Assembly (NCBI GenBank): GCA_947396885.1
Contig: OX377202.1
Span: 31,983,407 to 32,047,406, forward strand
DNA length: 64,000 nt
Direction of reading: 5' to 3'
Origin: Heligmosomoides polygyrus polygyrus
Taxonomy: Eukaryota; Nematoda; Chromadorea; Rhabditida; Heligmosomidae
Part shown: piece after piece, positions 46,644 to 59,200 of the stretch
Position numbering within the stretch: the stretch's first letter is position 1
Layout: every line of letters begins with the position of its first letter
Notes under the pieces: model-generated
Told to the model about the DNA's origin: nothing
Database searches by the model: none
What the model saw: only the letters and a program-made list of their open reading frames with translations
Translations under genes and position numbers: made by a program

Positions 46644-46800
46644 TTAGGTTGTCCGGAAAGTTCTCAGCGTCCTGAGTTCTCCACATTGAACTACCATAGC
46701 TTTCTCAAATCTTATCTATTTGGTCGAAATGAGCGCCGTTCGAATCACCACATGTTTGCCAATGGACCACCAGGCGACTAATTCCATCAGCGAAGAAACT
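46644..46800 (-). mobile_element. Mariner 3'-end fragment
   Basis: It starts TTAGGTTGTCCGGAAAGTTCTC, a mariner terminal repeat, exactly at the inner edge of the inverted-repeat arm. The minus strand encodes FFADGISRLVVHWQTCGDSN, matching the C-terminus of mariner transposases. The rest of the element is absent. Confidence 0.6.
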
Positions 46801-46856
46801 ACAGTACCGGACATGTTCCTCCGTTCATTCGCCGGAAATCCCGGAAAGGTCAACAT

Positions 46857-46886
46857 AGGCCGCTTTGGAACGGTCCAAAGCGGCCT
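46857..46886. repeat. 13-bp perfect hairpin followed by T-run
   Basis: The arms AGGCCGCTTTGGA and TCCAAAGCGGCCT enclose ACGG and are followed by TTTTT. The layout resembles a terminator, but in this context it is more likely a repeat end. Confidence 0.8.
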
Positions 46887-47057
46887 TTTTAAATAACTTT
46901 TTAAAAATCAAGTACTTGTAAAAAGAAACATATATTTGAGCTCAGCAGCTCAAGCTATATCTTATGGCCTATAGATCTCGGTAGAGTTGAACAATGCATA
47001 CAGAAAGGCCCGACAGAATCAATCGAGTGGGCGCGACATCCTGTAGAGCGATCGAGC

Positions 47058-47345
47058 GACAGCTTGTAGGGTGAGCATTTGGGGAGTTTTATCACAAATT
47101 TGCAGCTGCCCTACTCAGAAAATGTTCTAAGACTGCCCAGCGAGCCTTTGGAGTGCACAGCACACAATGCATATGGATCGAACCTATCAATCGGGGGTGG
47201 GGACAGCTTGTAGAGTGAGCGTCTGAGGAGTTTTATCACAAATTTGCAGCCGCCCTACTCAGGAATTGCTCTAAGACTGTTCAGCAAGCCTCTGGAGTGC
47301 GCCGTGCACAATGGATGTAGGATCGAACCTACCAATTGAGTGGGA
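47058..47345. repeat. Tandem repeat, unit 144 bp
   Basis: Two units start GACAGCTTGTAG at 47058 and 47202, sharing GAGTTTTATCACAAATTTGCAG and CTAAGACTG. Each ends with GGATCGAACCTA, whose complement is the B-box word TAGGTTCGATCC. A partial third unit precedes them. Confidence 0.8.
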
Positions 47346-47890
47346 GCGACCGCTTGCAATTTTCACGCGCGGCCGTGTTCGGAGCGCAATAACTCTGTCA
47401 AGTCCGAATCGTTTCGGCTGCAGCTCGTGGGTCTTGTAGGCAGTGAAACCATGTAGAAGTACGCTAAAGTGGAACGGTACAGCTTATGATCAAGTAAGGT
47501 TATAGGACCGCGAATATGCAGGTTAGCCTTGTGTGACACGATTTTTTCGGATTTCAGTTGACATCTGCAGGAAGAAGGGGAGACCTAACGGTCTACAAAC
47601 GCGTAGACGAGCAGAACAATCAATGTACTTTACGATGACATGCTCACAGCTTCCTAGCTTCCTGAAGCTCCTTAGCCCCATCTGCCAATTTAGAGTGGCG
47701 GAAGATAGCTATTAGATAGCTATAGCTATTTTCCCGCACCGTAATTGATTTGATCAATATCGATTGATGGCGATCGATAATTCAAAAACAAACTTCAGAT
47801 TCGTGTTCAGAGACTCGATTGCCTCAGCAACGAGGTTCCCAGGCAGGAAGAAGATGTCTGGATATTTTTCGCTATTTTCGTGTCGTAATT

Positions 47891-47930
47891 TTCCCCCTAT
47901 TTCCCCCCCCCCCAATTCCCCCCCCCCCAT
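47891..47930. repeat. C-run cluster
   Basis: Three C runs (5, 11 and 11) are separated by short AT spacers. The complementary strand could form a G-quadruplex. Confidence 0.8.
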
Positions 47931-48029
47931 TTTCCACACCGATTTTGCCCTCTAATTTCTGCGGCGTTGCCAATCGATAGGATGCCTCATCGCTTAGCGC
48001 GTTATTATAGAGTATGATTTTTTGTTTAA

Positions 48030-48690
48030 GGAAACTCCATTATGGTTTCTTTCAAGTTTTAATTCACCTACACAAAAACTAAACACTTTGTTTGAAGTTT
48101 TATAAAATTTCCATTTTTGAAAAAAAAAACAATGGTTTATATTCTGCTTTAAAGAGCAGAAAAGCGGCAGTTTTTAGCGCCAAAAGGGACTGCGCCATGC
48201 ACTTGTTCATGACGTCGCGATTTTTATTCTATTGATAGTGAAATCGCTTTTTGCATGGAGTTTTACGCCTGTAAACAATATAACAAAGAAAATTGTAAAA
48301 AACGCACATATTCTGACTTTGATACTTCATGTAAGCAGCGTTCACACTATCAGTGAAATAAAAATTACGACGAGCTTTTCAAGGGTTTTGTTGCGCTTTA
48401 AGACAAAATTTAGTTTGTTATTTTTTCTAAAAAAAACAAAAATTGTATAAAATTATTACACTCGTTCGGGCAGCTAAACTAGACAAAATACCAAAAACTT
48501 ACAGCAAGTTTTTCTTGCACAAAAACCCTTCTTGAAGTGTTCATAGTTTAACGTGTAAGGAGATCTTTTCAACTCGGAAGACGTTTAATTTGATTTCGAT
48601 ATTCTGAGACTAGCTTACAATTAAAAGTGTATAATTTGATTTGAAAGGTGTCCAACTTGACGTGAAAATGATATACACATATTTTGCTTT
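48030..48690 (+). repeat. AT-rich interspersed repeat (family B), copy 3
   Basis: It contains AAAGAGCAGAAAAGCGGCAG, GCACTTGTTCATGACGTCGCG and an end GTCCAACTTGACGTGAAAATGATATA. It lies in the spacer of the large inverted repeat. Confidence 0.55.
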
Positions 48691-48727
48691 GCGACTAGTG
48701 ACACAATTTTAAAAATCATGGAGTCTG

Positions 48728-49832
48728 TGTGATCTGCACAAACCGGAAAACCCAAAATCTCATCGAGATTTGGCATGATGGGTGGATAACGGTAGGTTGA
48801 TAAAGTCGATATCGTAATTACGAGAAAGAGAAATGAGGAACTCGTTGGTCATACAGCCGAATGCAGTGTTTCTGTAGGGCATGTCAGGTCAGCGCAATTA
48901 TGATCGAAGAAGGCCTCTACATCAGCGCTCGATCTGGTGCGTCCAAATATTGGCGTCCGAACTGGTTGAATATTTTTAGCGAAAAACTGCATAATTACAA
49001 TACTGGGCTTTCCAGCATTCGCTCTGCAAAGACTGAGCGTGAGACGCTGTAGAAACTCAGCCGCACATTTGAAAGAGGTCTTCACTTTAACCACTTGAAA
49101 TTCTGCCATCTGATTACCTGGTTTCTCGATATTTCATACTTGGAGTCTCTACACTGTGTATGGTAACTGTAGACGTATTTTCGCGCTAACTCCTTCCTTA
49201 GCAACTAGATATTCGCAGCTAAACTCGGCGGCAGAGGGTGTTATTCACGAAGGTTCACTTGCAGTATTGATGAATCGCAACCAGCACGCAAATGCCCAAA
49301 ATAAACTCGAAACGTCAATTTTCTATGCCATTTTCTCTCCTTGAAGATGAACAGATTGCAAGCTACAATAACAAACCTTAAACTGAGCCTTCCGTTGAAA
49401 TAAACGAAATCGTTTGAAGCAGCAGCACTTTCAGTGCATATTTTCCTGCCAAGTTTGGTACCAAATGAATTGTCGCAACCAGAGGAAGGTCATAAATGGA
49501 AGGAAAATAAAATTTGATGAGGTGTAAGGATTTTAAAATTCAACTGGGGAGCACTATTTGTGCCTGGGGGCATAATTAAGCGAGACTCGGCGACGGTGTT
49601 GGGTGGGGTCACAGCAATTAGGACCCTCCTTAATTGCGGCACTGATTTTCAGGCTTTTATCCACTTTTTAATGACGGTTGCATGCCCAATGGTAGGCAGG
49701 GTGATGTTAGGAGCCCTTGTAAATTTCGCTGAGAAAACCTTTACTTTGAACAAAGTTATCATGATGCGACGCAAAAAACGCGTTTTTGCGTCGCAAACGT
49801 CGTTTGGTTGAATGTTTAGCGGCGGTACTGTA
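48728..49832. repeat. Right arm of a 1.1-kb inverted repeat
   Basis: The reverse complement of 45553-46643. Open frames such as 49560-49811 and 49156-49344 are mirrored almost residue for residue in the left arm (one A/G and one A/T change), but I recognise no protein family. The 29-nt palindrome recurs at 49766-49794. Confidence 0.92.
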
Positions 49833-50213
49833 GATCATTTTGGCTTTTATATGCTTTTATAAACAATTCAATATCAGACGTTGTTTTCCTTCTAAAAATG
49901 TGATATTTCATAAAAAAATGCTTACGCTTTCATGTTAGTTAGATCCAAACAGTTCTGGCTACAGAGTTTTTTTCACAATCCTTCCCAAAATTCTTGGAAA
50001 TTTTGGACTAAGTAGCAGCTAGAATTGGGATTCAGCACCTCAACAGAAATAATCGCCCTCAATATCCCTCGCCGCAAGTGTCAGCGTGAGTTCTCTGTGA
50101 ACCCAATTTTCACCCCCTATGCTGCCCCAAGCCCGGCGGCCGTTTCAGGTCGGCCAGGTAGCTGATCCGACTGAGCGCATAGTCGAACGACATTCACGCC
50201 TCTTGTTTCGTTC

Positions 50214-50215
50214 AG
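50214..50215 (+). promoter_or_regulatory. Possible SL trans-splice or splice acceptor upstream of chitin synthase
   Basis: TTTCGTTCAG lies 12 nt before the first in-frame ATG (50228). In nematodes such a site near the start codon is often used for spliced-leader addition. It could equally be the acceptor of an ordinary upstream intron. Confidence 0.4.
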
Positions 50216-50227
50216 GCGAAGAGACCA

Positions 50228-53199
50228 ATGTTGTTCGTGGAGATTATGGCCACCAGGGGCAGAAGCGCGGCTCCTACCCGAATTGTCAGCAGCGTATCTC
50301 AACACTATGCACAGCCCAAACACGACTTGTCGCATCGCACTGTTAATCCGCAACGCTGACTTTGTTGCAGGGCCGCCGCAGACCAGAAGGCATGGGACGT
50401 CTTTCGACTGCTGCCTCCGAAACCGGACAAGGTTGGATACGGTGAGTGCTGCAACACTAGCAGTCGTGAAATCAGCGACGGTCACGAGAATAATTGGTTG
50501 CGTCTGCAAGCGGGTCGTCTATGCGCATTGTGGAAAGTGAAGCTATTTCAAAAAGTATTACAAAATTATTAGGTTGAGTCATAAACTTCACAACAAAATT
50601 AGTCTTCCAGCAAAAATAAGTTTGTACCACAAAAGAAAAATGATTGACTTAAACGACGTAATTGCCGTTATTCTCAATGAGTTTCTTCCGCTTTTTATTC
50701 ACTGAGTGGATAACATCTCTATAGAATTTGGTAGGTTTTGAACTGAAGAAGTCGTTCACCACCGCCGTAACCTCATCGATTGCGGTGAAGCGCTTACCAT
50801 GGGGGAAGTGATCCATCGACCGATATCAGACTTTGATGGATTTAGGAGTCGCTCTTTGTTTACTGCAGTTGGTCTTCAGGGGAGTGGCTTGTCTTTGTTG
50901 CCCTTCCGGGCGGAAAGGAACCGCCTCAAACAGAAAAACAGATTGCTAGAAACACTTTTCAAACAAAGTATAATACTTCAGCGGGATTGCTTTGAATTCC
51001 AGAAAAAGACGGGAATGTTGCAAAATTTATTACTCAACCTAATCGAAAATACTGATTGAAGTCTTAAAATCTTACAAGTGTCTTTTATTAGACCTCATTG
51101 AAAATCAGGAAAATGAGCCGTCCCTATATTGAGATATTTTTTAGGTATTCCAGTGTGTCGAAAGCATTTAGGGCAAGTTAAAAGGGTCATATGCTATATT
51201 GGTTGCTCTGTATATGTGCTCCAGTTGCCAATCTAGAGCTGGTGGTATCATTTATTAGTGTTGTATTATTGGCGCTTTTCTGCCTTAATTGCGTTGACGA
51301 TTGACTGCTTACCAGGTTACGGCCAATAATTTCTTAGAATTGTAACAGCTGTGGATCAACTCACTACACTACGGAAGCCTCCAGGGGCTACCCCATTGGC
51401 TGCTCTTATGATAACTTGGAATGAAGGAGGAGAAATGAAATGGGATAGAGTTCATCAATCACTGTTCCTTGATGAGGCACGCATTCGACCTCTGCGGAAT
51501 ATCATTGAGAAGATTTGTTTGTTATCCAGTTCAGAAACTTGTGGTGGCTAGCCGTTGGAAAAGTCAGTGCATTACGCTTTCCAGACAAGTACAGTGCCAA
51601 TACATGTAGATCCGAAGCAAAAGTCCCGATTCGGATGCGGCTGGCGACTGCGCTACCACGAGCCCTTCTTATAATGAATGCTTCGAATTTCTTATAAAAT
51701 AGTGCACTTAACTTCCTGTCGACAGCAGACGCTGCTGCCGAGGCCATCCACGCCACGTATTAGGGGTAAAAGGGTGAAGGATAAAGGACGGCGTTACTCA
51801 ACCCCTTTTGGGATGCGCCACGCATTCTACTACTATGGGATGAGGTGGAGGCGATTTGAATGCGTATTTGGCCATACAAAACTTGTGGTGTCCAACCAAT
51901 GAACAAGTCAGCGCTCTATTCTTCTCAGATAAGTCTGGCACCAATGCACCGACCCGAAGGGTTGGTTGACCTGGGAAATCCGAACAAAGAGCCTGGCACT
52001 CGGGTGCACGCGACAGCCGGCACCTCGTTCGACTCCGCTACAGGCGCCCATGCAATGTATTACTTGAATAATAAAACAACTTGTTAGAATAGTACGAGTG
52101 ACGGAGTACCGATCTCGATCATATCAAGCGTGCACTAAACCGCGCAATGTGATGCAAGGGTCAAACATATTTTAAGCAGGATCGCTTTTGAGTAAGGACA
52201 GCAGCAGATTCGAAAATGACCTTCAAATTTTATCGCGTTCTTGGCTGATATCATAGTCTTATTCTACGTGACCCACGCGTTTTCGTGCTTTCACTCGCCA
52301 CTTGAGCTGTATTTATTATCGGATTCAAAGCATTCTCTAACTAAAATACCGGGTTGTAAATCAAGAGTTAAATTTTGCGCTCGAGTTTTTCCTTTAAGCT
52401 TCGAACTGGTTAACATCAAAGCTTATCATCAGCAACAAAAATCGACACTTTTCAACATCCAGTCTCCTCCAATGACTTTGTTCAGTCATGCTCACTCGTT
52501 GGAGAATTTTCTTGCCGTATCTGGTCTTAAAACTCTGCATGAAGACCTTCCTTATGTGTAGGATGGATACCCCAATACCATTTCACTGCGGCTACATACA
52601 TATGTAGCCGTGTGTCACAGCAGCTAAGATCGTAGCCAAAGATAGCCAACACTGTTTGAGGAGAAAGAACGAGAACAAGAAAATTATATGAATTGAAGCT
52701 ATGGGCTGCCATTTTTCATGACAAAGTGGTGATCACGAAAGTTTTTTACTCGCATGTCAATTTTGCATCGGCAATCATTACATATGCGGTTTTTTTGTGA
52801 CAAGGTCGTCCAATTTTGGTTGAGAAAATGGCTAATCGGTGAGTTAATGTCGTTGTCATCGACAAAGCAATTTTAGACGTATTTCCCACAGTGAAGCCAA
52901 TGGCTAAATCTGTGACAAACGTACAACATAACTTCTTTAACGCGCTGCCATGTCTGTTCTAACTAATACAAAAATTACTGCGCAAACACTAGTAGAGCCT
53001 GAAAATACAGAGAATCAGGTTATGTCTGCTTTCCTTCCTTGTTGAGGACGCATTCTTTAGTTCTCGATTCTATAATCCCTTCAGAGTTCTGGATTCCAGT
53101 TTTCTTGAAATATACTCATATATATATATCCTTATACATATAAATATATATCCTATATATATATATCCTTATATAACATATACATACATATATTAACAT

Positions 53200-53243
<44 letters not shown>

Positions 53244-53252
53244 ATGTTATTA

Positions 53253-53294
<42 letters not shown>

Positions 53295-56200
53295 ATGTTC
53301 AACCCAACTGGGAAGAGTATTTTGATATCTTACAAAGCACACAAAACAGGAAGAATACCAGGAAGCCTGTGGCAAGGTGTTTTTCAGTAGGCTACATTTC
53401 AACTAATAAGGTCTTCAAAAGTATGCGCTTCTTGCTGTCCCATAGCTAAACAAGAAAAGAAGCTGACGTTGTCATAATGAACGCAATTTTCGCCATGAAG
53501 TTGCCAATCAAGTCAGGGGATTTCTATATGTTGTGACAGGATGTATTGTTGCCATCAAAACTCTTGCGGCAGGCGGGACTCGAACCAGCATCTTCTACTT
53601 TCCAAGCAGTCTTACACCAACGGTGTTGCTTCCAGGTGATTTCGTTGGCGGGAAGCTACCGAAACCTGTAGGAGGAAAACTCAGACTTCGCTCTCTGTCG
53701 CTGAATTCTGAGTAAGATCAGCCCTCCTAACCTAAAGGGTTCTGAATGAATTCAACTTGTTGCTTGGCAAGCACGACGATTTGACGACCCGTCTGCGCAA
53801 GCGTGTAGAAGGTTTATTACAAGTAACCCGGAAGACTCTCGATGACTGGATATTTTCGGTGATGTATTGCTGTATCTACGGAATGATAGTATTTGGTGAT
53901 ACATTGTTTATTCTTGTTTTTTAACGGTGTTCACGTCAGACTTTCGTATATGTCCTATTAGATAAATAAAAATAAAAATTTCCCACAGGATAGGAGTGCG
54001 GGTTGTAGGTCCAAACGATGTCGGCCAAAAGAGCAGCTGAGCCGTGGCTCGCTCCGGATATGCTACTGTTTCTAATGGGGAGAGTACGCACAGAAGCGGT
54101 CGACCCTCTCCAGCTGTTGACACTCGGCGATCGATGGGAGCACTCGAAAAAGACATTCTCCCCGTTCGAGAACGCAACGCTGCGAGAGTCGTCTCTTCCG
54201 CCGGAGGTTTCTGCTCGACGAAGAAGCGTTCCGGTTTGACCGGGCGATTTTTTTGATGAGCCGGGCCGACGGCGCGAGGCTCTGTGCTGCACAGTCGTTA
54301 GTCCTCTCAAACTGCGCCGGTCATTTGCTCATGTGAGAACGCGGGGGAAGCCGCTGAAATTGGGGCGGTCATGGAAATCGCCCTTTCATTTTAATGCCGC
54401 TGCCCAAATGTTCAAGAATAGGAGCAACTGCTTCACCATAAGTGGTTGATTTTTTCTCACCAGCAGGTTAAGTGGGAAATTTTGACGAATGTAAGACCGA
54501 AGGTTCTTTTTAGACAAGGTAGTGCGAAAAAATTGTCATAGAAGGAAGAAAACCTTGTCTTAAATTCGAATGGTAAAAGACTGTACTTTACTCCTTTAAT
54601 GATCTATAACCTCAAGGGTGGTTGCAGAATAATAGCTGAAGAAGGCAGTTCCCTTCCCCAGCTGCAGTTCCTAGTGTTATCCAAGGTTCTACTCACGGTT
54701 TGTTAGTACTAGTTATTTGAGAGGACCTCGGTAGAGCAGTAGGACGAGATGACGTCTTTTGCGTGAACACGATTCTAGATTTCCGGTTCGGATTTCCATC
54801 TAGCCCAACCAAACCTTTAATCCCTCGGGGTCGGCGAGTTGGTACCAGACCTTGGGAACGGTGTTGGCCAGATGCGCACTCAAATCGGCTCTACGACATT
54901 CCGTAGAAGTAGAATGCATGGCGCATGCCAAAAAAGATTCAGTGGTGCCGTCCTTTATCCTAGTTATTTAGGGTTAGACAAGATTCTTCTGATCAGTACT
55001 ATTTTTCCTTCTTTTTTGTTCTATTTCATAGTACTTTAGGTGTAGTAATAAATAATTAAATTAATAACCTCGATTTTGAGATGCAACAGTGAAAAACTGA
55101 AAATGTAATATGGCAAAGAATTACACATTAGTTCACAAAAGAAAGGAATAGGTATGGACTGCTAGAATTAAATCTGTTTTTCTCCTGTTGAGTGAAACGT
55201 TACGCAGGCGGAAGGGGCGCCAAGCTTCGAACGCATTCCGGGTCGAGGTTTTTCGTTCGGTTCCCTCCAGAGTCGTGTAATTTGGAGCAGATTTAACAAA
55301 AAACACTCAACTGTTCGCTGGCTGACCACGCACGTTATTGTTTAGGCTAAAAATCAAAATGTGCCTACGATATATGTAATATTGAAGAGGAATGTTTGGA
55401 GCACACCATGTGGGATTCTTGGCTAAGTCTCACTTCCATGTCTTGTCCTTCATTACTTCTTTCCATCTAGTGTCTTTTTTTGCATAACAGTCAAAGATAA
55501 AGATGAAAACACCGTTGATCAACCTTGTTTGGTATGCGGCACGCATTCTACTTCTGCGGGTATGGGCCATTTGAATTTGTATTTGACCCACACAATGGTC
55601 TGTATTAGATGAAAAGGTAGGTGCTTTGCCTGCACCAGTGAAGTCTGCCACCAATTCAACAACGCCGGAGAATGTGGGGCTTTAGTAGGTCCAGGCAAGA
55701 GCCGAACCTTGAACCTCGATTCTGGTTGAACGCAAAAGTTGACGCCACTTCTGACTGCCGTACTTGCTCTTTGTCAGAATAACGTAGTTCTAATAATACA
55801 ATTGGGCCAAAATTAAGTATCGTCGTTCAGCATCGTTGGATCGTCGAAATTTTTTAAGAATATCGCAAATACATTGCTCTACTATGCAGTGTATGCTTTC
55901 AGGTTTTTGGCACGAAGCCAGTCTACAGGTCCTCAAACTATGCACGTTTGTAGTGTTATTTGTTCTCACTCTCGGCTCGGCCGTCGTCGCCAAGGTTGGT
56001 GGTTGAGCATTCCTTTGAGAATGGACTCCTAAGATGCTTCTTCAGAGTTCGTTTCTCCTGATGACGTCAGCGATCGGCTGGGGCGGAATGAACATGACCA
56101 TCTGCCGCGACAAAATTCCAGGTAAGAAACCCGTCTATCGCGCTTAAATTATGATTTTTTCTTACTCACCTAGCAATATAGAGCTAACCATGTACACTAA

Positions 56201-59200
56201 GGCGGCATCGCTTCTTAGGATTCTACATCGTTTACAGTATTTAGGGAGCGTGGCTTTTAATGGGATTACTGTCTCATTCTCTGTGTTCGTCGTCGAATGC
56301 ACATACAGGGTGTTCCAAAATAACGTGATGAAGGTTTTTTGATTATAACTAGGAAACTGCTCACAATTTTACAGAACAATATATGGATAACAACGGCATA
56401 ACCACTAGGCAACACCATATTAGTCTGGATTCGAAGTGGCCTCCTTGGCGCGACTACAGAAGTCAAAACACGAGGTGAAGTTTTTGGCGATGGGCCGCGG
56501 GTAATTAAGAGGTGCATAGTTGTTCCCACATCCAGCGCACAGATGTCTTCTGGGCACCTAGGTTGTGGTGTCACTTAGCACGGACCCTGGCCTTTAACAT
56601 GAACCATGCGCTGTAGACCGACGGATTCAGATGCGGGGAGTGCGGCGGCCATTCCGCAGACATGACAAAGTCCTGAAAATTGGCCTTGCACCATGCTATG
56701 CGTGCTTTTCGCCCTGTGTGCAGGAATTGAGTCTTCTTGAAACGTCCACTGCGCATTGCTGTAGTGCTTCTGGGACCAGAAAAGTGGCACAGATTCGAAG
56801 ATGTCTCATTGGTACGCACCTTGATTCATTTTTACTCCTTCGTCCACAAAAACCAGGGGCCGGATTCATCAACGACCTACGTAACTTTAACGGAGGATTG
56901 TAAGCTTATCAAGCGATATGGTGGGCGATAAGCCGCGTTACCTGAGCTTTTAACGCGGCTTATCGCTCACCATATCGCTTGATAAGCCTACAATCCTCCG
57001 TTAAACTTACGTAAGTCGTTGATGAATCCGGCTCCAGGGGTATTTCCGTTGGTGTAGATTTTACCGCAAACCATGAGCGCTCCACGGTGAACAGCTCACC
57101 CGCAACCTGCTGCCCGGAGCTTGAGCTGTCAGCATCGATAGAGCCGTTCGCGATTATTCTTATCCATCAGGAGCTGGACTTTATGAAACTTGTAGGGCTT
57201 GAGCCAGTATTTTTTCTATTATAGCTTTTCGATGCACCGATGTGCGACTGACACAGACATCATGGGCGATTTTTCTCAAGAGACCCTCAAATTTGGGATT
57301 TTTGCTTTTCGATGATTTTCCAATGATTCTACGGCGTATTGACAGTGCGATCTCTTCCATGTTCTGTGCGGTCACCGTCATGGCCAAGCTCCTTACATCG
57401 ACGAGTTTCTGTGGAGACAGTCGACCAGCAGGTTAACGATGTCGCATTGGCGCTTTCCTTTACGATAAAGCTCCAAAGTCGCAGTGCGATGGTGTGACAT
57501 CTTGAGAAAAACCGTAATTGGGACAAAACAGTACTTTAAAATCATAGCACGGATAGAAAGATGCGCGCAAAAAATGGCACTATCTCCGCGATGCTGCAGA
57601 TTGATGCGTTCGCATGATAGAACGTCAAAACTTGATCATGTTATTTTGGAACACCCTGTAAATGGTGAAATTATTGGGTAAAACTCATTTGAGAGAAAGT
57701 ACAAGCTAGAAGTAACGCAGTTATCATGAGATGTGCCATTCCATTTCTCCAATTGATAAAGGGTCCGAATGAGCACTCCTTGATTGCAACCGAAGGTAAG
57801 GCCGACGTTCGTTTCATCGTTACCACAACTTCCAGTGGTGTGCTGTCAGTTCCATTATCCTCCAGCATGAACGTCTTCAATAAATCAAATCATCGGCTAG
57901 TGAACATTGACGATCCCATAGATACAATCCTTCCAATGTATGTAGATTTGCTCTGCACATTTTTGTGCGGCGAGCAATCAATTTGCCATCATTCCATTGA
58001 TTAGAACAGGAGAAGTACGTAATCTAGATTACCTAAAATCGGGGTTGAACCGGATCGCTTTGATATTAGATCCACCTTGTTTTCGATTCGGACAAAGCTG
58101 ACCGTTCAACACCACTTTGTGACTGAATAATAAAGGCCACTTTAGGGCAAGGAAAGGATTAATTAATTATTTGTTGCTGCTGGAGGATGTGGGGCTTATT
58201 TATTTATTTATTTATTTAAACACGTGTGTTTAAGACGTATGTTTGGAAAAACCCCCAAAAATAGAACACATCAAAAAGAAAGCCAATATGAGCATAGTAT
58301 GGGCATATGACAGTCCGTGAGAAGAAGCTACAAAACGAAGGTTCATAGGGAAGTAGGTGACAAAGCGGATTAATAAAAGAGGACATAAAAATGTAAATGC
58401 CTAAAAATTCACAGATTTTACATTGTTTACAAATATTCTAGCCGAAGAGATCACAGGCCATGGCACGAAAGCCCAACCAATTGTAATAAAAATAGATGCC
58501 CTTTTAGCTAGGAATTGCCTATGAAGGTCTTCTCGTAGGTTTGTTCAATTTGTACTCTTTTCAAAATAGTTTAATCTTAATTTTGCAGCTTTTGTCACAG
58601 AGTCGGAGTAAAGTGCATACTTTCGGTTTGGATAAATCCTGAGCTAATTAAACTTGGTAAAAATCTGAAAGCAGTACGATGCCGAGACGCAGTATACGTG
58701 TGCCACATTCCAAATCTCGATCGACTCAACATAGCTTGTTTCTTGTTGTATTCCCTTTTAGTTGTGAGATAACGAACGACTAAGAGGAAACCACAGTAGG
58801 TTTTTTACCGTCTATTCGCTACGCTTGCTCCAGAATCTCAGTGGAATACTGTGCACATCACGAATCGACTGGTTGTGAAATGGGTGTGGGCGACGTTCAT
58901 CGCGCTGTCCGCTCCTGAAGCGTTCTGCTTCATTCGATCCCTTCATCGGACGCTCTTCAAGAATGTTAAGCGGCCGACTCTGGTGCAGTTCGCCGTGGTA
59001 AGCACCGTGAGCCTCTTTAACAACACGGCTTGAGCATGCAATTCAGGTGTTCTTCATCGAGACGCTGCACGCGATCGGAGTGGGCATTTTGGTGTTTCGA
59101 GTTTTCCCCGATCTGGATGCCGTCACAGGTGGGCCCTTCTCAGTCATCGCCTCACAAATCCTCCACTAATCTCCTCCATTCAGCCACGCAACTCACGAGT

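Noticed and set aside
46857..46886. Rho-independent terminator
   Set aside because: The hairpin plus T-run form is there, but the genome is eukaryotic and the sequence lies among transposon remnants.
50117..50509. 130-codon minus-strand ORF
   Set aside because: Shadow of the chitin synthase exons 50228-50441.
54018..54256. ORFs starting MSAKRAAEPW and MARSGYATVS as a possible chitin synthase N-terminus
   Set aside because: The exons at 50228-50328 and 50371-50441 join to 55903 in perfect phase and carry the WDVFR signature, so 54.0 kb is intronic.
57726..58004. 92-codon ORF between chitin synthase exons
   Set aside because: The flanking exons (56034-56121 and 58834-58997) join in phase without it and no family motif is visible.
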